Shown: positions 14,335 to 22,264 of the stretch, piece after piece
Layout of the letters: the number at the start of each line of letters is the position of its first letter
Numbering within the stretch: position 1 is the stretch's first letter
DNA from: Actinomycetota bacterium
GTDB taxonomy: Bacteria; Actinomycetota; Thermoleophilia; Miltoncostaeales; Miltoncostaeaceae
Assembly: GCA_005800465.1 (NCBI GenBank)
Contig: SYFI01000126.1
Coordinates: 1-22,311 of the forward strand
Direction of reading: 5' to 3'
DNA: 22,311 nt
Notes under the pieces: generated by a model
Seen by the model: only the letters and a program-made list of their open reading frames with translations
Databases searched by the model: none
Told to the model about the DNA's origin: nothing
Position numbers and translations under genes: made by a program

Positions 14335-15515
14335 AGCGCCTCAACCACCATTGCCACGCCCATGCCGCCACCCACACACAGCGCCGCGCAGCCCAGGCTG
14401 GCCTCACGGTGGTGCATCTCGTGCAGCAGCGTCACCAGAATGCGCGCGCCTGACGCACCCACGGGGTGCCCCAGCGCAATGGCGCCGCCATTGACGTTCA
14501 GCACCTCACGGCCGATTCCAAGTTCGCGCTGCACGGCCACTGCCTGGGCGGCAAAGGCCTCGTTCACCTCAAACAGTTCGATGGCCCGGATGTCGTCCAC
14601 ACCGGCGCGGTCCAGTGCGGTGCGAATGGCCTGCACGGGGCCCATGCCCATGATCTCGGGCGCCACCCCATTCCAGGCGTAGCCGAGAATGCGGGCCATT
14701 GGCTGCACGCCGAGCTCGGTCGCGCGGGCCTCCGACAACACGAGCATCGATGCGGCGCCATCATTGATTCCAGATGAGTTCCCCGCGCTCACCGTTCCAT
14801 CGGCCCTGAATGCAGGTCTCAGTGCGGCGAGGGTCTCCATGGTGGTGTCGGGACGCGGGTGTTCATCGGTATCCACCAGCACCGGGTCGCCGCGTCGCTG
14901 GGGCACGGGAACGGGAACGATCTCATCGGCAAAGTGCTTGCGCTCGAGCGCAAGCCCCGCGAGCCGCTGGCTTTCGGCAGCGAAGGCGTCCTGATCCTCA
15001 CGGGTCACACCGAAGCGTTCCGCCACGACCTCGGCGGTGCCTCCCATGTGCTGGTCGGTGAGCGCGCACCACAGGCCATCGGCGATGAGCGTGTCGCGAA
15101 GCGCCACGTCACCCATGCGGTGCCCCTGCCGAATGCCATCGGCAACGTGAGGGGCGCGGCTCATGTTCTCCATGCCCCCGGCCATCACCACGCCGGCATC
15201 TCCTGCGCGGACCGCCTGCGCGGCCATACCCACCGCGCGCAAGCCGGATCCGCACAGCATGTTGATGGTGGTCGCCGGGACGGAATCGGGTATCCCTGCG
15301 GCGACTGCGGCCTGTCGTGCAGGGCCCTGCCCGAGGCCGGCCTGCAGGATGCACCCCAGCAGAACGTCATCCACCTGGTCGGCTGGCACCCCTGCGCGGA
15401 CGATGCTCTCGCGCATCGCGATGGCGCCAAGTTCGGTTGCGGGAACAGATGACAGCGCACCCATAAAGGCGCCGATGGGCGTCCGTACCGCGCCGGCAAT
15501 GACGGGGATGGTCAC
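14331..15515 (-). CDS. acetyl-CoA C-acyltransferase (thiolase)
   Basis: This 394-residue thiolase condenses two acyl-CoA molecules or cleaves 3-ketoacyl-CoA. The nucleophilic Cys88 is in N-M-L-C-G-S-G-L, the GGMENMSRAPH motif is present, and the C-terminal NGGAIALGHPVGASGAR supplies the catalytic His. The final CAALCVGGGMG contains the second catalytic Cys. Length and motifs fit the AtoB/PhaA-like degradative or biosynthetic type, which sequence alone does not separate. The start is GTG 15515, four bases after the stop of the HesB-like gene, so the two are probably co-transcribed. Its TAG stop shares the palindrome CTAG with the stop of convergent dnaE2. Confidence 0.93.
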   Translation of the reverse strand: MTIPVIAGAVRTPIGAFMGALSSVPATELGAIAMRESIVRAGVPADQVDDVLLGCILQAGLGQGPARQAAVAAGIPDSVPATTINMLCGSGLRAVGMAAQAVRAGDAGVVMAGGMENMSRAPHVADGIRQGHRMGDVALRDTLIADGLWCALTDQHMGGTAEVVAERFGVTREDQDAFAAESQRLAGLALERKHFADEIVPVPVPQRRGDPVLVDTDEHPRPDTTMETLAALRPAFRADGTVSAGNSSGINDGAASMLVLSEARATELGVQPMARILGYAWNGVAPEIMGMGPVQAIRTALDRAGVDDIRAIELFEVNEAFAAQAVAVQRELGIGREVLNVNGGAIALGHPVGASGARILVTLLHEMHHREASLGCAALCVGGGMGVAMVVEAL

Positions 15516-15519
15516 GGGG

Positions 15520-15840
15520 TCAGGCGGTGAAGGACTTGCCGCAGCCGCACGACCCGGTGGAGTTCGGGTTGTTTATGCGGAAACCCGCGCCCTGGAACCC
15601 CTCCTCGTAGTCGAACTCGGCTCCGAGCAGGTACGGCACGCTCAGGCGGTCGACAATCACGTTCACACCGTGCTGCTCCACCACCTCGTCGCCATCCGCC
15701 GCGTGGTCGAACGTCATCGAGTATTCGAAGCCCGAGCAGCCACCCGGAAGAACCTTCACGCGCAGCCCGGAGCCGGGATCCGCCTCGGTCGCGAGAATCT
15801 CGCGGAGCTTGTCACCGGCAACGGGCGTGAGGGTGATCAT
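15520..15840 (-). CDS. erpA: HesB/IscA/ErpA-type Fe-S cluster carrier
   Basis: This 106-residue A-type carrier delivers iron-sulfur clusters to apoproteins. The three ligand cysteines are at the expected places: Cys35 in L-P-G-G-C-S-G-F, and Cys98 and Cys100 in S-C-G-C-G-K-S-F. The FDYEEGFQGAGFRINNPN segment is diagnostic of ErpA/IscA proteins. ATG 15840 is chosen over upstream in-frame starts because it begins the canonical I-T-L-T-P sequence and is preceded by GGGAGG (15848-15853) with 7 bases spacing. The frame extends upstream to 16254 but that part is a shadow of the next gene. It is probably transcribed with the thiolase. The symbol denotes the family member most similar by motif, not a proven orthologue. 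Confidence 0.92.
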   Translation of the reverse strand: MITLTPVAGDKLREILATEADPGSGLRVKVLPGGCSGFEYSMTFDHAADGDEVVEQHGVNVIVDRLSVPYLLGAEFDYEEGFQGAGFRINNPNSTGSCGCGKSFTA

Positions 15841-15917
15841 CCAGTATCCTCCCAAATGGCCAAACCGCGCGTTCATGCGCATACGGCAGTGTGCCACGGC
15901 ATGCGGATGGGTTCCAC

Positions 15918-17096
15918 TCAACCGGCTCCGATCACACTCCAGTCGGCGGTGATTGAGTGACCGGCGCGGTCCCGGACCCGTGCGTGCAGCGCCAGAGTGC
16001 CCCTGGGGAGGGCAGATGCGCGGATCTGGAGGGTGTACGGAGTGATGCGCGCGCGGCGGGTCATATCCACGCCGTTCACGGTGATCGTGGTACGTGCGGG
16101 GTCGATTCCGGTGCCGCCCGTCTCGTCGGAGTACCGGATGGACAGCACTCCACGCACTACGTCGCGGTCTGCTGGCGTGCGGGCCACGATGCGGGGAGCA
16201 CGGCCCGGAACCCGCCGGCCGCGGGGGGACGTCGGGAGCGTACGGCCGCCCCATGCAAGGGCCGCCAGCGAGGTGGCGAACAGCGATGTGGGCTGTCCTG
16301 ATGCCACCCGTACGCCCCCATCAGCACGTTGCAGCCCCTCCAGCGCTGCAAGTGGGCTCCCTCCTGACGCCCACCCGCCGCGGTCCGGTCGCTCACCGAG
16401 CGCTCTGATGGCCAGCACGGCCCAGGCGGTGGGCACGGCTGCGCGGGCGAATGTGCCACCAGAATCCCGAAGCGAGAGCAACCGTGCACGGGCAGCTACG
16501 AGTACCGGGTCGCGCACCCCCATGCGGGCCGCCCGCACCGCCTGCATCACAGTCGCGGTGGTCACGACGTCGGATTGCGACGCACCGGTTGCTGACCAGC
16601 CGCCGTCAGGCAACTGCAGCGATTCGAGTATTGCCACCGCGCCGGTCACCCGGGGGTCATCTGGCGGCACGGCAGCAGCAATAAGGGCCATCACACCCCA
16701 CGCCGTCACCGCGGTGCCCCCAGGAAATGAACCATCCGCCGACCGCTGGGCCGAAACCCGGTCGGCCATGGCCGGATCAAGCATGCCCGCGGCCCTCTGG
16801 GCCATCGACAGCCGGAGCACATCACCGATGGCGTCACCGGGAAGCGCCGCCACGGCGTCCGAAAGCCCCAGACCAGCACCGTGCCAGGCCGAGGGATCCT
16901 CATCGGCACCCGCCACGGCCATTGCCGCCCACGCGGTATCCGCTGCCTGGCCCGCACCCGCTGGCCCGATGGCGCCTGTCAGGGAGTCCTGCCGGGCCGA
17001 AAGGTGATCGAGCGCCTTATCGAGCGGGGAGCCCGTTGCGAGGGGGGGAGCGGCCACAATGGTGGCGAGCACGATGATGGCAAGAGCGCGGCGCAT
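15918..17096 (-). CDS. secreted alpha-toroid (prenyltransferase/squalene-oxidase repeat) protein with C-terminal Ig-like domain
   Basis: This 392-residue protein is predicted to be exported. An N-terminal signal peptide (MRRALAIIVLATIV, cleavage near residue 22) precedes at least four alpha-helical repeats of the terpenoid-cyclase/prenyltransferase toroid type. These are at about 114-140 (SADGSFPGGTAVTAWGVMAL), 157-190 (LQLPDGGWSATGASQS), 206-233 and 252-282 (LQRADGGV). A basic linker then leads to a beta-sandwich-like domain with YSDETGGTGIDPARTTITVN and HARVRDRAGHS, like bacterial Ig-type repeats. The enzymatic acid motif of true cyclases is not seen, so catalysis is doubtful. ATG 17096 is chosen over GTG 17174 because it places the signal peptide at the N terminus and has AAGG 8 bases upstream. 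The role is unknown. Confidence 0.75.
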   Translation of the reverse strand: MRRALAIIVLATIVAAPPLATGSPLDKALDHLSARQDSLTGAIGPAGAGQAADTAWAAMAVAGADEDPSAWHGAGLGLSDAVAALPGDAIGDVLRLSMAQRAAGMLDPAMADRVSAQRSADGSFPGGTAVTAWGVMALIAAAVPPDDPRVTGAVAILESLQLPDGGWSATGASQSDVVTTATVMQAVRAARMGVRDPVLVAARARLLSLRDSGGTFARAAVPTAWAVLAIRALGERPDRGGWASGGSPLAALEGLQRADGGVRVASGQPTSLFATSLAALAWGGRTLPTSPRGRRVPGRAPRIVARTPADRDVVRGVLSIRYSDETGGTGIDPARTTITVNGVDMTRRARITPYTLQIRASALPRGTLALHARVRDRAGHSITADWSVIGAG

Positions 17097-17113
17097 GTCC
17101 GCAACCTTGCCCG

Positions 17114-17130
17114 ACCGCGCCGGACGCGGT
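17114..17130 (-). terminator. small hairpin between DUF72 and toroid genes
   Basis: ACCGCG (17114-17119) and CGCGGT (17125-17130) are exact inverted copies around a 5-nt loop, in the 95-nt gap after the DUF72 stop and before the toroid gene. No U-tract follows on the minus strand. It may attenuate read-through or shape the leader; the evidence is weak. Confidence 0.3.
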
Positions 17131-17191
17131 ACTTCGCAGTGTCGCCGGATGACCTCGCCGCACGGCTGGGGCACGACCGCATCACGATCGT

Positions 17192-18103
17192 TCAGGTGGC
17201 GTCTGCCCCACGCCCGTCAAGCAGTTCTCCAAAGCGCATGGCACTACGCAATGCGAAGTCCCCATGGTTGTTGTTGAACACAACGGCCACTTCGCTCGCC
17301 GCGCCGGCCATGTCGATGACCGGATCGACCCACTCCCCCAACTCCTCATCGGAGTACTGCCAGTTGAAGCGCTCGGCCACGGTACGGCTGCCCTGCCACG
17401 TCGCTGTGTTGCGCCCGTGCAATCGGAGGTACGCGAGGCCGGGTGAGGTGACCTCCACGATGGGCGGCATCGCACTCGCCACGTCCACGCGAGGGGCGTC
17501 AACGCACACCCATGCGGCATCGCGCTCCCCAAGCATCTCCACCGCCGCCTCGCGCTCGCCCGGTGCCGTCCACGAGGCGTTTCTGAACTCCACGGCGGTA
17601 CGAAGGGGTGACAGGCGCTGGATGATGCGCCCGATCTCTGCACGCTGCTCGGGACCCGATGTCACATGCGAAGGCAGCTGCAACAGCACCGACCCCATCT
17701 TGGACCGGAGCGGTGAGATCACTTCGACGAATGCATCAATCACCGCATCCCTCAGCTCGCGCGACGGCTTGCGGATGCGACCCCGGCCGTCGGCCTCGTA
17801 TGCGAGCTCGCGCAGCGGCTCGGGCAGCCGCGCCGGATCGGCGGCGTGCCCGCTGATCACCTGGTTCGCCTTCACATGAAACCGGAAGTCATCAGGCGTG
17901 CGCTCGGCCCACCCGTCCACGGTCGATCGGCGCGGTATGGCATAGAAGGTTGCATTCACCTCAACCATGGGAAATTGCGACGCGTAGTACCGCAGCCGCC
18001 CCTCGGCGTCGTTCTTCACGTTGTCCGGGTACCAGCCCGCCTTGATGAACTCGGGGTCTGTCCACGATGCGGTGCCGATGCGGATTCCATCTGCCGTGCT
18101 CAC
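17192..18103 (-). CDS. DUF72 family protein (YecE-like)
   Basis: This 303-residue protein of the DUF72/YecE family adopts a TIM-barrel-like fold; its biochemical role is still unsettled. The N terminus I-R-I-G-T-A-S-W-T-D, the VEVNATFYAIP segment, the FHVKANQVISGH stretch, LLQLPSH, VEFRNASW and AYLRLHGRN near the end, then VFNNNHGDFA, are all family landmarks. Length is slightly above the usual 240-290. GTG 18103 overlaps the ccmH stop in a GTGA quartet, so it is translationally coupled to the cytochrome-maturation genes upstream. That link to CcmH is context only; no functional connection is established. Confidence 0.9.
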   Translation of the reverse strand: MSTADGIRIGTASWTDPEFIKAGWYPDNVKNDAEGRLRYYASQFPMVEVNATFYAIPRRSTVDGWAERTPDDFRFHVKANQVISGHAADPARLPEPLRELAYEADGRGRIRKPSRELRDAVIDAFVEVISPLRSKMGSVLLQLPSHVTSGPEQRAEIGRIIQRLSPLRTAVEFRNASWTAPGEREAAVEMLGERDAAWVCVDAPRVDVASAMPPIVEVTSPGLAYLRLHGRNTATWQGSRTVAERFNWQYSDEELGEWVDPVIDMAGAASEVAVVFNNNHGDFALRSAMRFGELLDGRGADAT

Positions 18104-18546
18104 CCCGGATGCTTGCGCAGCTCATCCTCAAGCAGTGCGGCGTCCTCAGGTGAGATCTGGGGTGCCGGGGCGTCTCCCGCTCGCCTGCGGGCCCAGGCCC
18201 GCGTAACGAAGGGGATCGCGCCGAGCCCCACGACCACGAGCAGGATCGGCACGATCCACGCCACCAGGTCAAAACCCGACTTCGGCGGAGTGGCGAGCAC
18301 CTCACGACCGAACTCGGCCACGAGCGCATCGAGGATTTGATCTTCCGATTGCCCCTTTGCCACCCGGACGGCGATGAACTCCTTGATGTCCAGTGCGGCC
18401 GGAGAGTTGGAAATATCAAGGGGCGTATTGCACGTGGGGCATCGTGTCTCGCGATAGATCTCCTGCGAGGTGACTCCGAGCGCAGGGGTCACCGCTGCGG
18501 CCAGGGCGAAGATCGTCAGCACCACCGCAAGCGAGCGACGAATCAC
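18100..18546 (-). CDS. ccmH: CcmH/CycL-type cytochrome c maturation protein
   Basis: This is a 148-residue membrane-anchored thiol oxidoreductase. An N-terminal signal or anchor segment (about 5-24) precedes the periplasm-facing domain with the conserved R-C-P-T-C motif (Cys36, Cys39). This is followed by IKEFIAVRVAKGQSEDQI and LDALVAEFGREVL, the diagnostic three-helix CcmH region. A transmembrane segment (about 94-115) and a basic, then acidic tail follow. CcmH keeps apocytochrome c cysteines reduced for haem attachment in system I. GTG 18546 overlaps the tlpA stop (GTGA), and its own stop overlaps the DUF72 start. The other ccm genes are not in the window. Confidence 0.9.
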   Translation of the reverse strand: MIRRSLAVVLTIFALAAAVTPALGVTSQEIYRETRCPTCNTPLDISNSPAALDIKEFIAVRVAKGQSEDQILDALVAEFGREVLATPPKSGFDLVAWIVPILLVVVGLGAIPFVTRAWARRRAGDAPAPQISPEDAALLEDELRKHPG

Positions 18547-19142
18547 TTCTCAGCCAGAACCTGGTCGAGGGGCACTGTGAGCTGCCGAAGCTCGGTGACC
18601 TGCCCGGTGATGTGGAGGGCAATACGGCCCCGCTTGTCGATGATGTACGTCTCGGGCACACCGGTGGCCTCCAGATCGCGCTTGCTGGCATCGCTGCCGT
18701 CACGCAGCGAGGGGTAGGTGATGCTGTTTTCGCGAAGGAATGCCAGCGCATTCCCGCTGAGGTCCTGAAGGTCGAGACCGAGCACCAGCGCACCCTTACC
18801 CCTGTAACGCTCCCACGCGGTCTCGAAGATGGGTGCCTCATCGCGACAGGGGCCGCACCACGACGCCCAGAGGTTGAGCACCACGGGGGTGCCCTTGAGC
18901 GATGACAGGGACACCCGTTGCCCGGCCGGCGGGAGCCCCGGGCCGCTCACGAGCACCGGGAGCGTGATGTCGGGCGCGGGCGGGCGTTGCCCCGAGACCA
19001 GCGCATCGTCAATCGCCGTTGAGCCCCCGCTCGCGGCGAGGCCCACCACGAGTAACGCGATGATGAGCACCGCCGCGACCCCGCCCGCGATGAGCCCGAT
19101 AAGGCGCCGGCGGTCTGAACCGCTGTCGTCGGCCTCGACCAT
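18543..19142 (-). CDS. TlpA/ResA/CcmG-like membrane-anchored thioredoxin
   Basis: This is a 199-residue thiol-disulfide reductase. An N-terminal transmembrane anchor (about 14-36) follows a short charged cytoplasmic start. The outside domain has the thioredoxin motif W-C-G-P-C at 95-99 preceded by NLWAS, and VPETYIIDKRGRI, typical of TlpA/ResA/CcmG. Next to ccmH it most likely acts as the CcmG-type reductant in cytochrome c maturation. ATG 19142 is chosen because it overlaps the beta-helix stop by one base (TGATG) and puts the anchor near the N terminus; the frame is open further upstream only as shadow. Whether it serves cytochrome c alone or general envelope thiol reduction cannot be decided. 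Confidence 0.9.
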   Translation of the reverse strand: MVEADDSGSDRRRLIGLIAGGVAAVLIIALLVVGLAASGGSTAIDDALVSGQRPPAPDITLPVLVSGPGLPPAGQRVSLSSLKGTPVVLNLWASWCGPCRDEAPIFETAWERYRGKGALVLGLDLQDLSGNALAFLRENSITYPSLRDGSDASKRDLEATGVPETYIIDKRGRIALHITGQVTELRQLTVPLDQVLAEK

Positions 19143-20416
19143 CAGCCGAACGGTGCGTAGGTGGCGCGAGCGGTACCAAGCAGTGAGGTACCGAGAATGG
19201 CCTGCATTCCGCCCCTGATACGGCGGCTCGAAGGCACCTTGGTCCACTTGCCGGCGCCACGCCACACGGCGGCGCCGCGGTCAAACCGCACCACGGCACG
19301 GCGTGATGCCACAACTGCGGTGGCGCCAATGGAGAGCGCCGCTCCGCTTCGGGGGTGGCCGCCAGCCGTCGGCGCCACGATTCCCATGCGCGCAGCGGGC
19401 ACGCCGGATACACGCACGGCCGAGGGCTCGCCGATGAGCGAGAAGCCCCCACCGGCATCGAGGCCGACGTAGGCGCCGCCGGTACGGGAATCAGCGGTAA
19501 ACAGCAGGTCACCTGCGCCATTGCTGCCGTCAAGCGTCATCCCCGAGAGGCTGAATCCGCTGCCGTCACCCAACCGCACGCCTGCTCCGGCATTCCCCGA
19601 CACCACGCTGTCGCGAACCCCAATGCGCAGGCCGCCACCGCCGATGAGCACACCGTTACGGGCATTGGACGACGCGGTGACCCCAACCAGCGAGATATCG
19701 GACGTACCGGAATCCTCGCTGGCGATGCCATCCATCCCGTTGCCAGTCGCGCGAAAATTGGTCACATCAAGCCTTGCCACATCGTCCGCCAAGCGTAGGC
19801 CACCTTGCCCCGCCCCTGACACCGAGCCGCCAGTGATGGCGTATGGGCCCGCTGCAGTCAGCGCCGCGAGGCGGATACCAGCGCGTTTGGTCGCCGTGAC
19901 CACTGCGTCGGCAATCACGATGCCAGTGCCCCCGGTGACCGCGATCCCATCCACACCAGCGCCGTCCACTGCGATACCGCGCAGCACGATGCCGCCCTCT
20001 GCGTTGGGTGGCGTGATGTTGACGCCGGTGCGCGACGCACCTCGGCACACGATTCCCTCGAGGATCACTGATCCACGCGTGATGTCAATGCATCCGCCGC
20101 CGGTGTCATCGGTACCGCCGTAACCAGCGATTACGGCGCTGCCCGGAGGATCGGCCGCGACGGTGAGATTGCGCTGCGTGATTGCGGCGTCGCCATACGT
20201 GCCGGCCCCGATGGCGAGTGCCCACGCGCGCACGTCTGATCCGCGCTGCGCCTGCACCGCACCGAGGGCGTCGCGAATGGCGTCGGCCCCCGACTTGGTG
20301 TCAATGAGCGTGCCCAACTCATCGCGTACCTCAACGGTGCCGGGAACCGGCGCAGCGCCCGCCGTGGCGGCTGCGACGGCGAGGAGCAGCGTTGCGGCTG
20401 CAATCCGGCGGGTCAG
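19142..20416 (-). CDS. secreted right-handed parallel beta-helix protein, apparent CTG start
   Basis: This is a predicted 424-residue exported protein. Repeated short strands rich in Gly, Val, Asp and Asn (for example GGIVLRGIAVDGAGVDGIAV and SNARNGVLIGGGGLRIGV) form a right-handed beta-helix as in pectate-lyase-like proteins; no catalytic residues are evident. The first 22 residues after CTG 20416 (T-R-R-I-A-A-A-T-L-L-L-A-V and on) form a convincing signal peptide. In this frame no ATG, GTG or TTG occurs between the upstream stop (20467-20465) and TTG 20317, and TTG 20317 would remove the signal peptide. CTG overlaps the trpC stop as CTGA, matching the GTGA overlaps downstream, with GAGG about 8 bases upstream. 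ATT 20404 is the other possible start. The function is unknown. Confidence 0.75.
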   Translation of the reverse strand: MTRRIAAATLLLAVAAATAGAAPVPGTVEVRDELGTLIDTKSGADAIRDALGAVQAQRGSDVRAWALAIGAGTYGDAAITQRNLTVAADPPGSAVIAGYGGTDDTGGGCIDITRGSVILEGIVCRGASRTGVNITPPNAEGGIVLRGIAVDGAGVDGIAVTGGTGIVIADAVVTATKRAGIRLAALTAAGPYAITGGSVSGAGQGGLRLADDVARLDVTNFRATGNGMDGIASEDSGTSDISLVGVTASSNARNGVLIGGGGLRIGVRDSVVSGNAGAGVRLGDGSGFSLSGMTLDGSNGAGDLLFTADSRTGGAYVGLDAGGGFSLIGEPSAVRVSGVPAARMGIVAPTAGGHPRSGAALSIGATAVVASRRAVVRFDRGAAVWRGAGKWTKVPSSRRIRGGMQAILGTSLLGTARATYAPFG

Positions 20417-21207
20417 TCCGACGACCTCGCCGACCCGAGGAGCGCGCGCACAGACTCCCCGGTGTCATCGCTTCGCATCAGCATCTCGCCCACAAGGATT
20501 GCATCGACACCCGCCACCTCGAGGCGATCAACGTCCCCGCGCGACGTGATGCCGCTCTCGGCCACCACAATTGTTCCGGCCGGCGCATCCGGCAGCAGCC
20601 GTAGTGCTGTCTCCGGATCCACCTCGAGCGTGTGCAGATTGCGGTTATTGACGCCGATGATCTCGGCCCCCGCTTCCACCGCGATCTCCATCTCCTCCTC
20701 GTCGTGCACCTCCACAAGGCAATCGAGGCCGACGCCCGCGGCAACCTCCTGCAACTCCACCAGCCGCTCAGGGCTGAGAGCCGCGACAATCAGCAGGATC
20801 GCATCGGCGCCCGCAACCCGCGCCTCGAGGATCTGATACCGCGTGACGATGAAGTCCTTGCGCAGCAGCGGCAGGTCAACCGCCGCGCGCGCCTCGACAA
20901 GATCATCCAGCGAACCCCCGAACCATGCGGGCTCGGTGAGAATCGAGCACGCCGATGCGCCGGCCTGCTCGTACGCCTGGACGATCTGAGCGACCGTGGC
21001 GTCGGGGCGGATGGGGCCTTTCGACGGGCTCGCGCGCTTCATCTCGGCGATGAGCGAGATGCCCTCGGCAATGAGCGCCTCGCTGAATGGGCGACTGCGC
21101 CCCGGCGCCGGAATGCGTTCACGCAGCGCTTCAGCGGCCACCACCTTTGCGCGGGCATCGACATCAGCGCGGGTGCGTTCGATCACCTGGTCGAGAAACG
21201 TGGGCAT
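20413..21207 (-). CDS. trpC: indole-3-glycerol phosphate synthase
   Basis: This 264-residue TIM-barrel enzyme closes the indole ring in tryptophan biosynthesis (CdRP to indole-3-glycerol phosphate, CO2 and water). Catalytic and binding motifs are IAEMKRASPSKG (53-64), LRKDF with Lys117, CLVEVH with Glu166, GVNNRNL (185-191) and VAESGI (215-220). Length is standard and it is monofunctional, with no TrpF fusion. ATG 21207 gives the usual F-L-D-x-I start and lies 19 bases after the trpD stop. The downstream beta-helix gene overlaps its stop. trpC and trpD are in the common order; trpB and trpA are not in the window. Confidence 0.96.
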   Translation of the reverse strand: MPTFLDQVIERTRADVDARAKVVAAEALRERIPAPGRSRPFSEALIAEGISLIAEMKRASPSKGPIRPDATVAQIVQAYEQAGASACSILTEPAWFGGSLDDLVEARAAVDLPLLRKDFIVTRYQILEARVAGADAILLIVAALSPERLVELQEVAAGVGLDCLVEVHDEEEMEIAVEAGAEIIGVNNRNLHTLEVDPETALRLLPDAPAGTIVVAESGITSRGDVDRLEVAGVDAILVGEMLMRSDDTGESVRALLGSARSSD

Positions 21208-21226
21208 GTGGGGTGCGCTTCCCTCT

Positions 21227-22264
21227 CTATGCCGCGGGGGCGAGGCGGCCGGTTGTGTTTATGAAGCGTTCGAGAACATCCTTTGCCGCGCCCGAGGTGG
21301 CGGCCTCCTCGGCACGGGCCATGCCGTCCTGCAGCGACGGTGCGATACCCGCCATCCACAGCGCGGCAGCCGCGTTGACCACAAGGATGTCGCGCACCGG
21401 CCCGGCGGCGCCGCCGATCGCACGCACCAGAATACGCGCATTGTCATCGGCCCCCCCGCCCGCCAGATCGCCTGGGGACGGCGTTATCAGGCCGAGCGAC
21501 ACCGGGTCAATCACAAACGCGTCAAGGCGGTCCTCCTCGATGAGCACAGCGTCGGTGGCCTCAATGGTGCTGATCTCGTCAAGTCCGTCGCGGCCGCACA
21601 CCACGATGGCGCGCTCGGTGCCCAGCCCGCGGATCGCCTGCCCGACACGTTGGAGGTAGTCACGACTGTTCACCCCGATCACCTGACGGCGCGCCCCTGC
21701 GGGATTCGCGAGCGGGCCGAGCACATTGAATGCGGTCCGCACGCCGAGCGCTTTGCGCGCAGGGCCCACATGCCGGAATGCCGGGTGGTGACCCGGCGCA
21801 AACATAAACCCCAACCCGACCGTCTCGATGCACTCGGCAACCGCCTCGGGGACGAGATCCACCCTGGCGCCCATTGCCTCCAGCACATCGGCGCTGCCGC
21901 ACGACGACGTCACCGCACGATTGCCGTGCTTGGCCACGTGGGCGCCGGCGCCGGCGGCAAGAAATGCTGCACCGGTGGAGATGTTGACCGTGGACGGTCC
22001 GCCGCCTGTACCGCAGGTATCCACTAGGGTGAGCGCAGGATCAACCGTGACAGCCTCAGCCCGTATGCGCACGGCGTCGGCGATACCCGCCAGCTCCTCC
22101 GCCGTCTCCCCCTTCGCACGCAGGGCGATGAGGAACCCAGCGACCTGGGCATCCTCCACCGCCCCATCCATGATCACGCCAACCGCCGCCTGCGCGCCAG
22201 CCCGGCCAATGTCCTCGCGGGAGAGCAGGCGTTCGATTGCGTCGGTGAGAATTGGATCAGGCAC
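21227..22264 (-). CDS. trpD: anthranilate phosphoribosyltransferase
   Basis: This 345-residue enzyme joins anthranilate to PRPP, the second step of the tryptophan branch. The PRPP/anthranilate-binding motif D-T-C-G-T-G-G-G (82-89) and KHGNRAVTSSCGSADVLEA (112-130) are intact. The later NSRDYLQRVGQ and CGRDGLDEIS segments also fit the family. GTG 22264 is the start: it overlaps the preceding trpG stop by one base (TAGTG), giving the normal family N terminus (LTDAIERLLSRED). A 19-nt gap leads to trpC. It is part of a tryptophan operon reading toward the left. Confidence 0.96.
   Translation of the reverse strand: MPDPILTDAIERLLSREDIGRAGAQAAVGVIMDGAVEDAQVAGFLIALRAKGETAEELAGIADAVRIRAEAVTVDPALTLVDTCGTGGGPSTVNISTGAAFLAAGAGAHVAKHGNRAVTSSCGSADVLEAMGARVDLVPEAVAECIETVGLGFMFAPGHHPAFRHVGPARKALGVRTAFNVLGPLANPAGARRQVIGVNSRDYLQRVGQAIRGLGTERAIVVCGRDGLDEISTIEATDAVLIEEDRLDAFVIDPVSLGLITPSPGDLAGGGADDNARILVRAIGGAAGPVRDILVVNAAAALWMAGIAPSLQDGMARAEEAATSGAAKDVLERFINTTGRLAPAA

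Noticed and set aside
17101..17200. Possible plus-strand coding remnant (V-S-P-D-D-L-A-A-R-L) in the gap between toroid and DUF72 genes
   Set aside because: Resembles the start of rhodanese-like proteins for about ten residues only, has no start or continuation, and could be chance.
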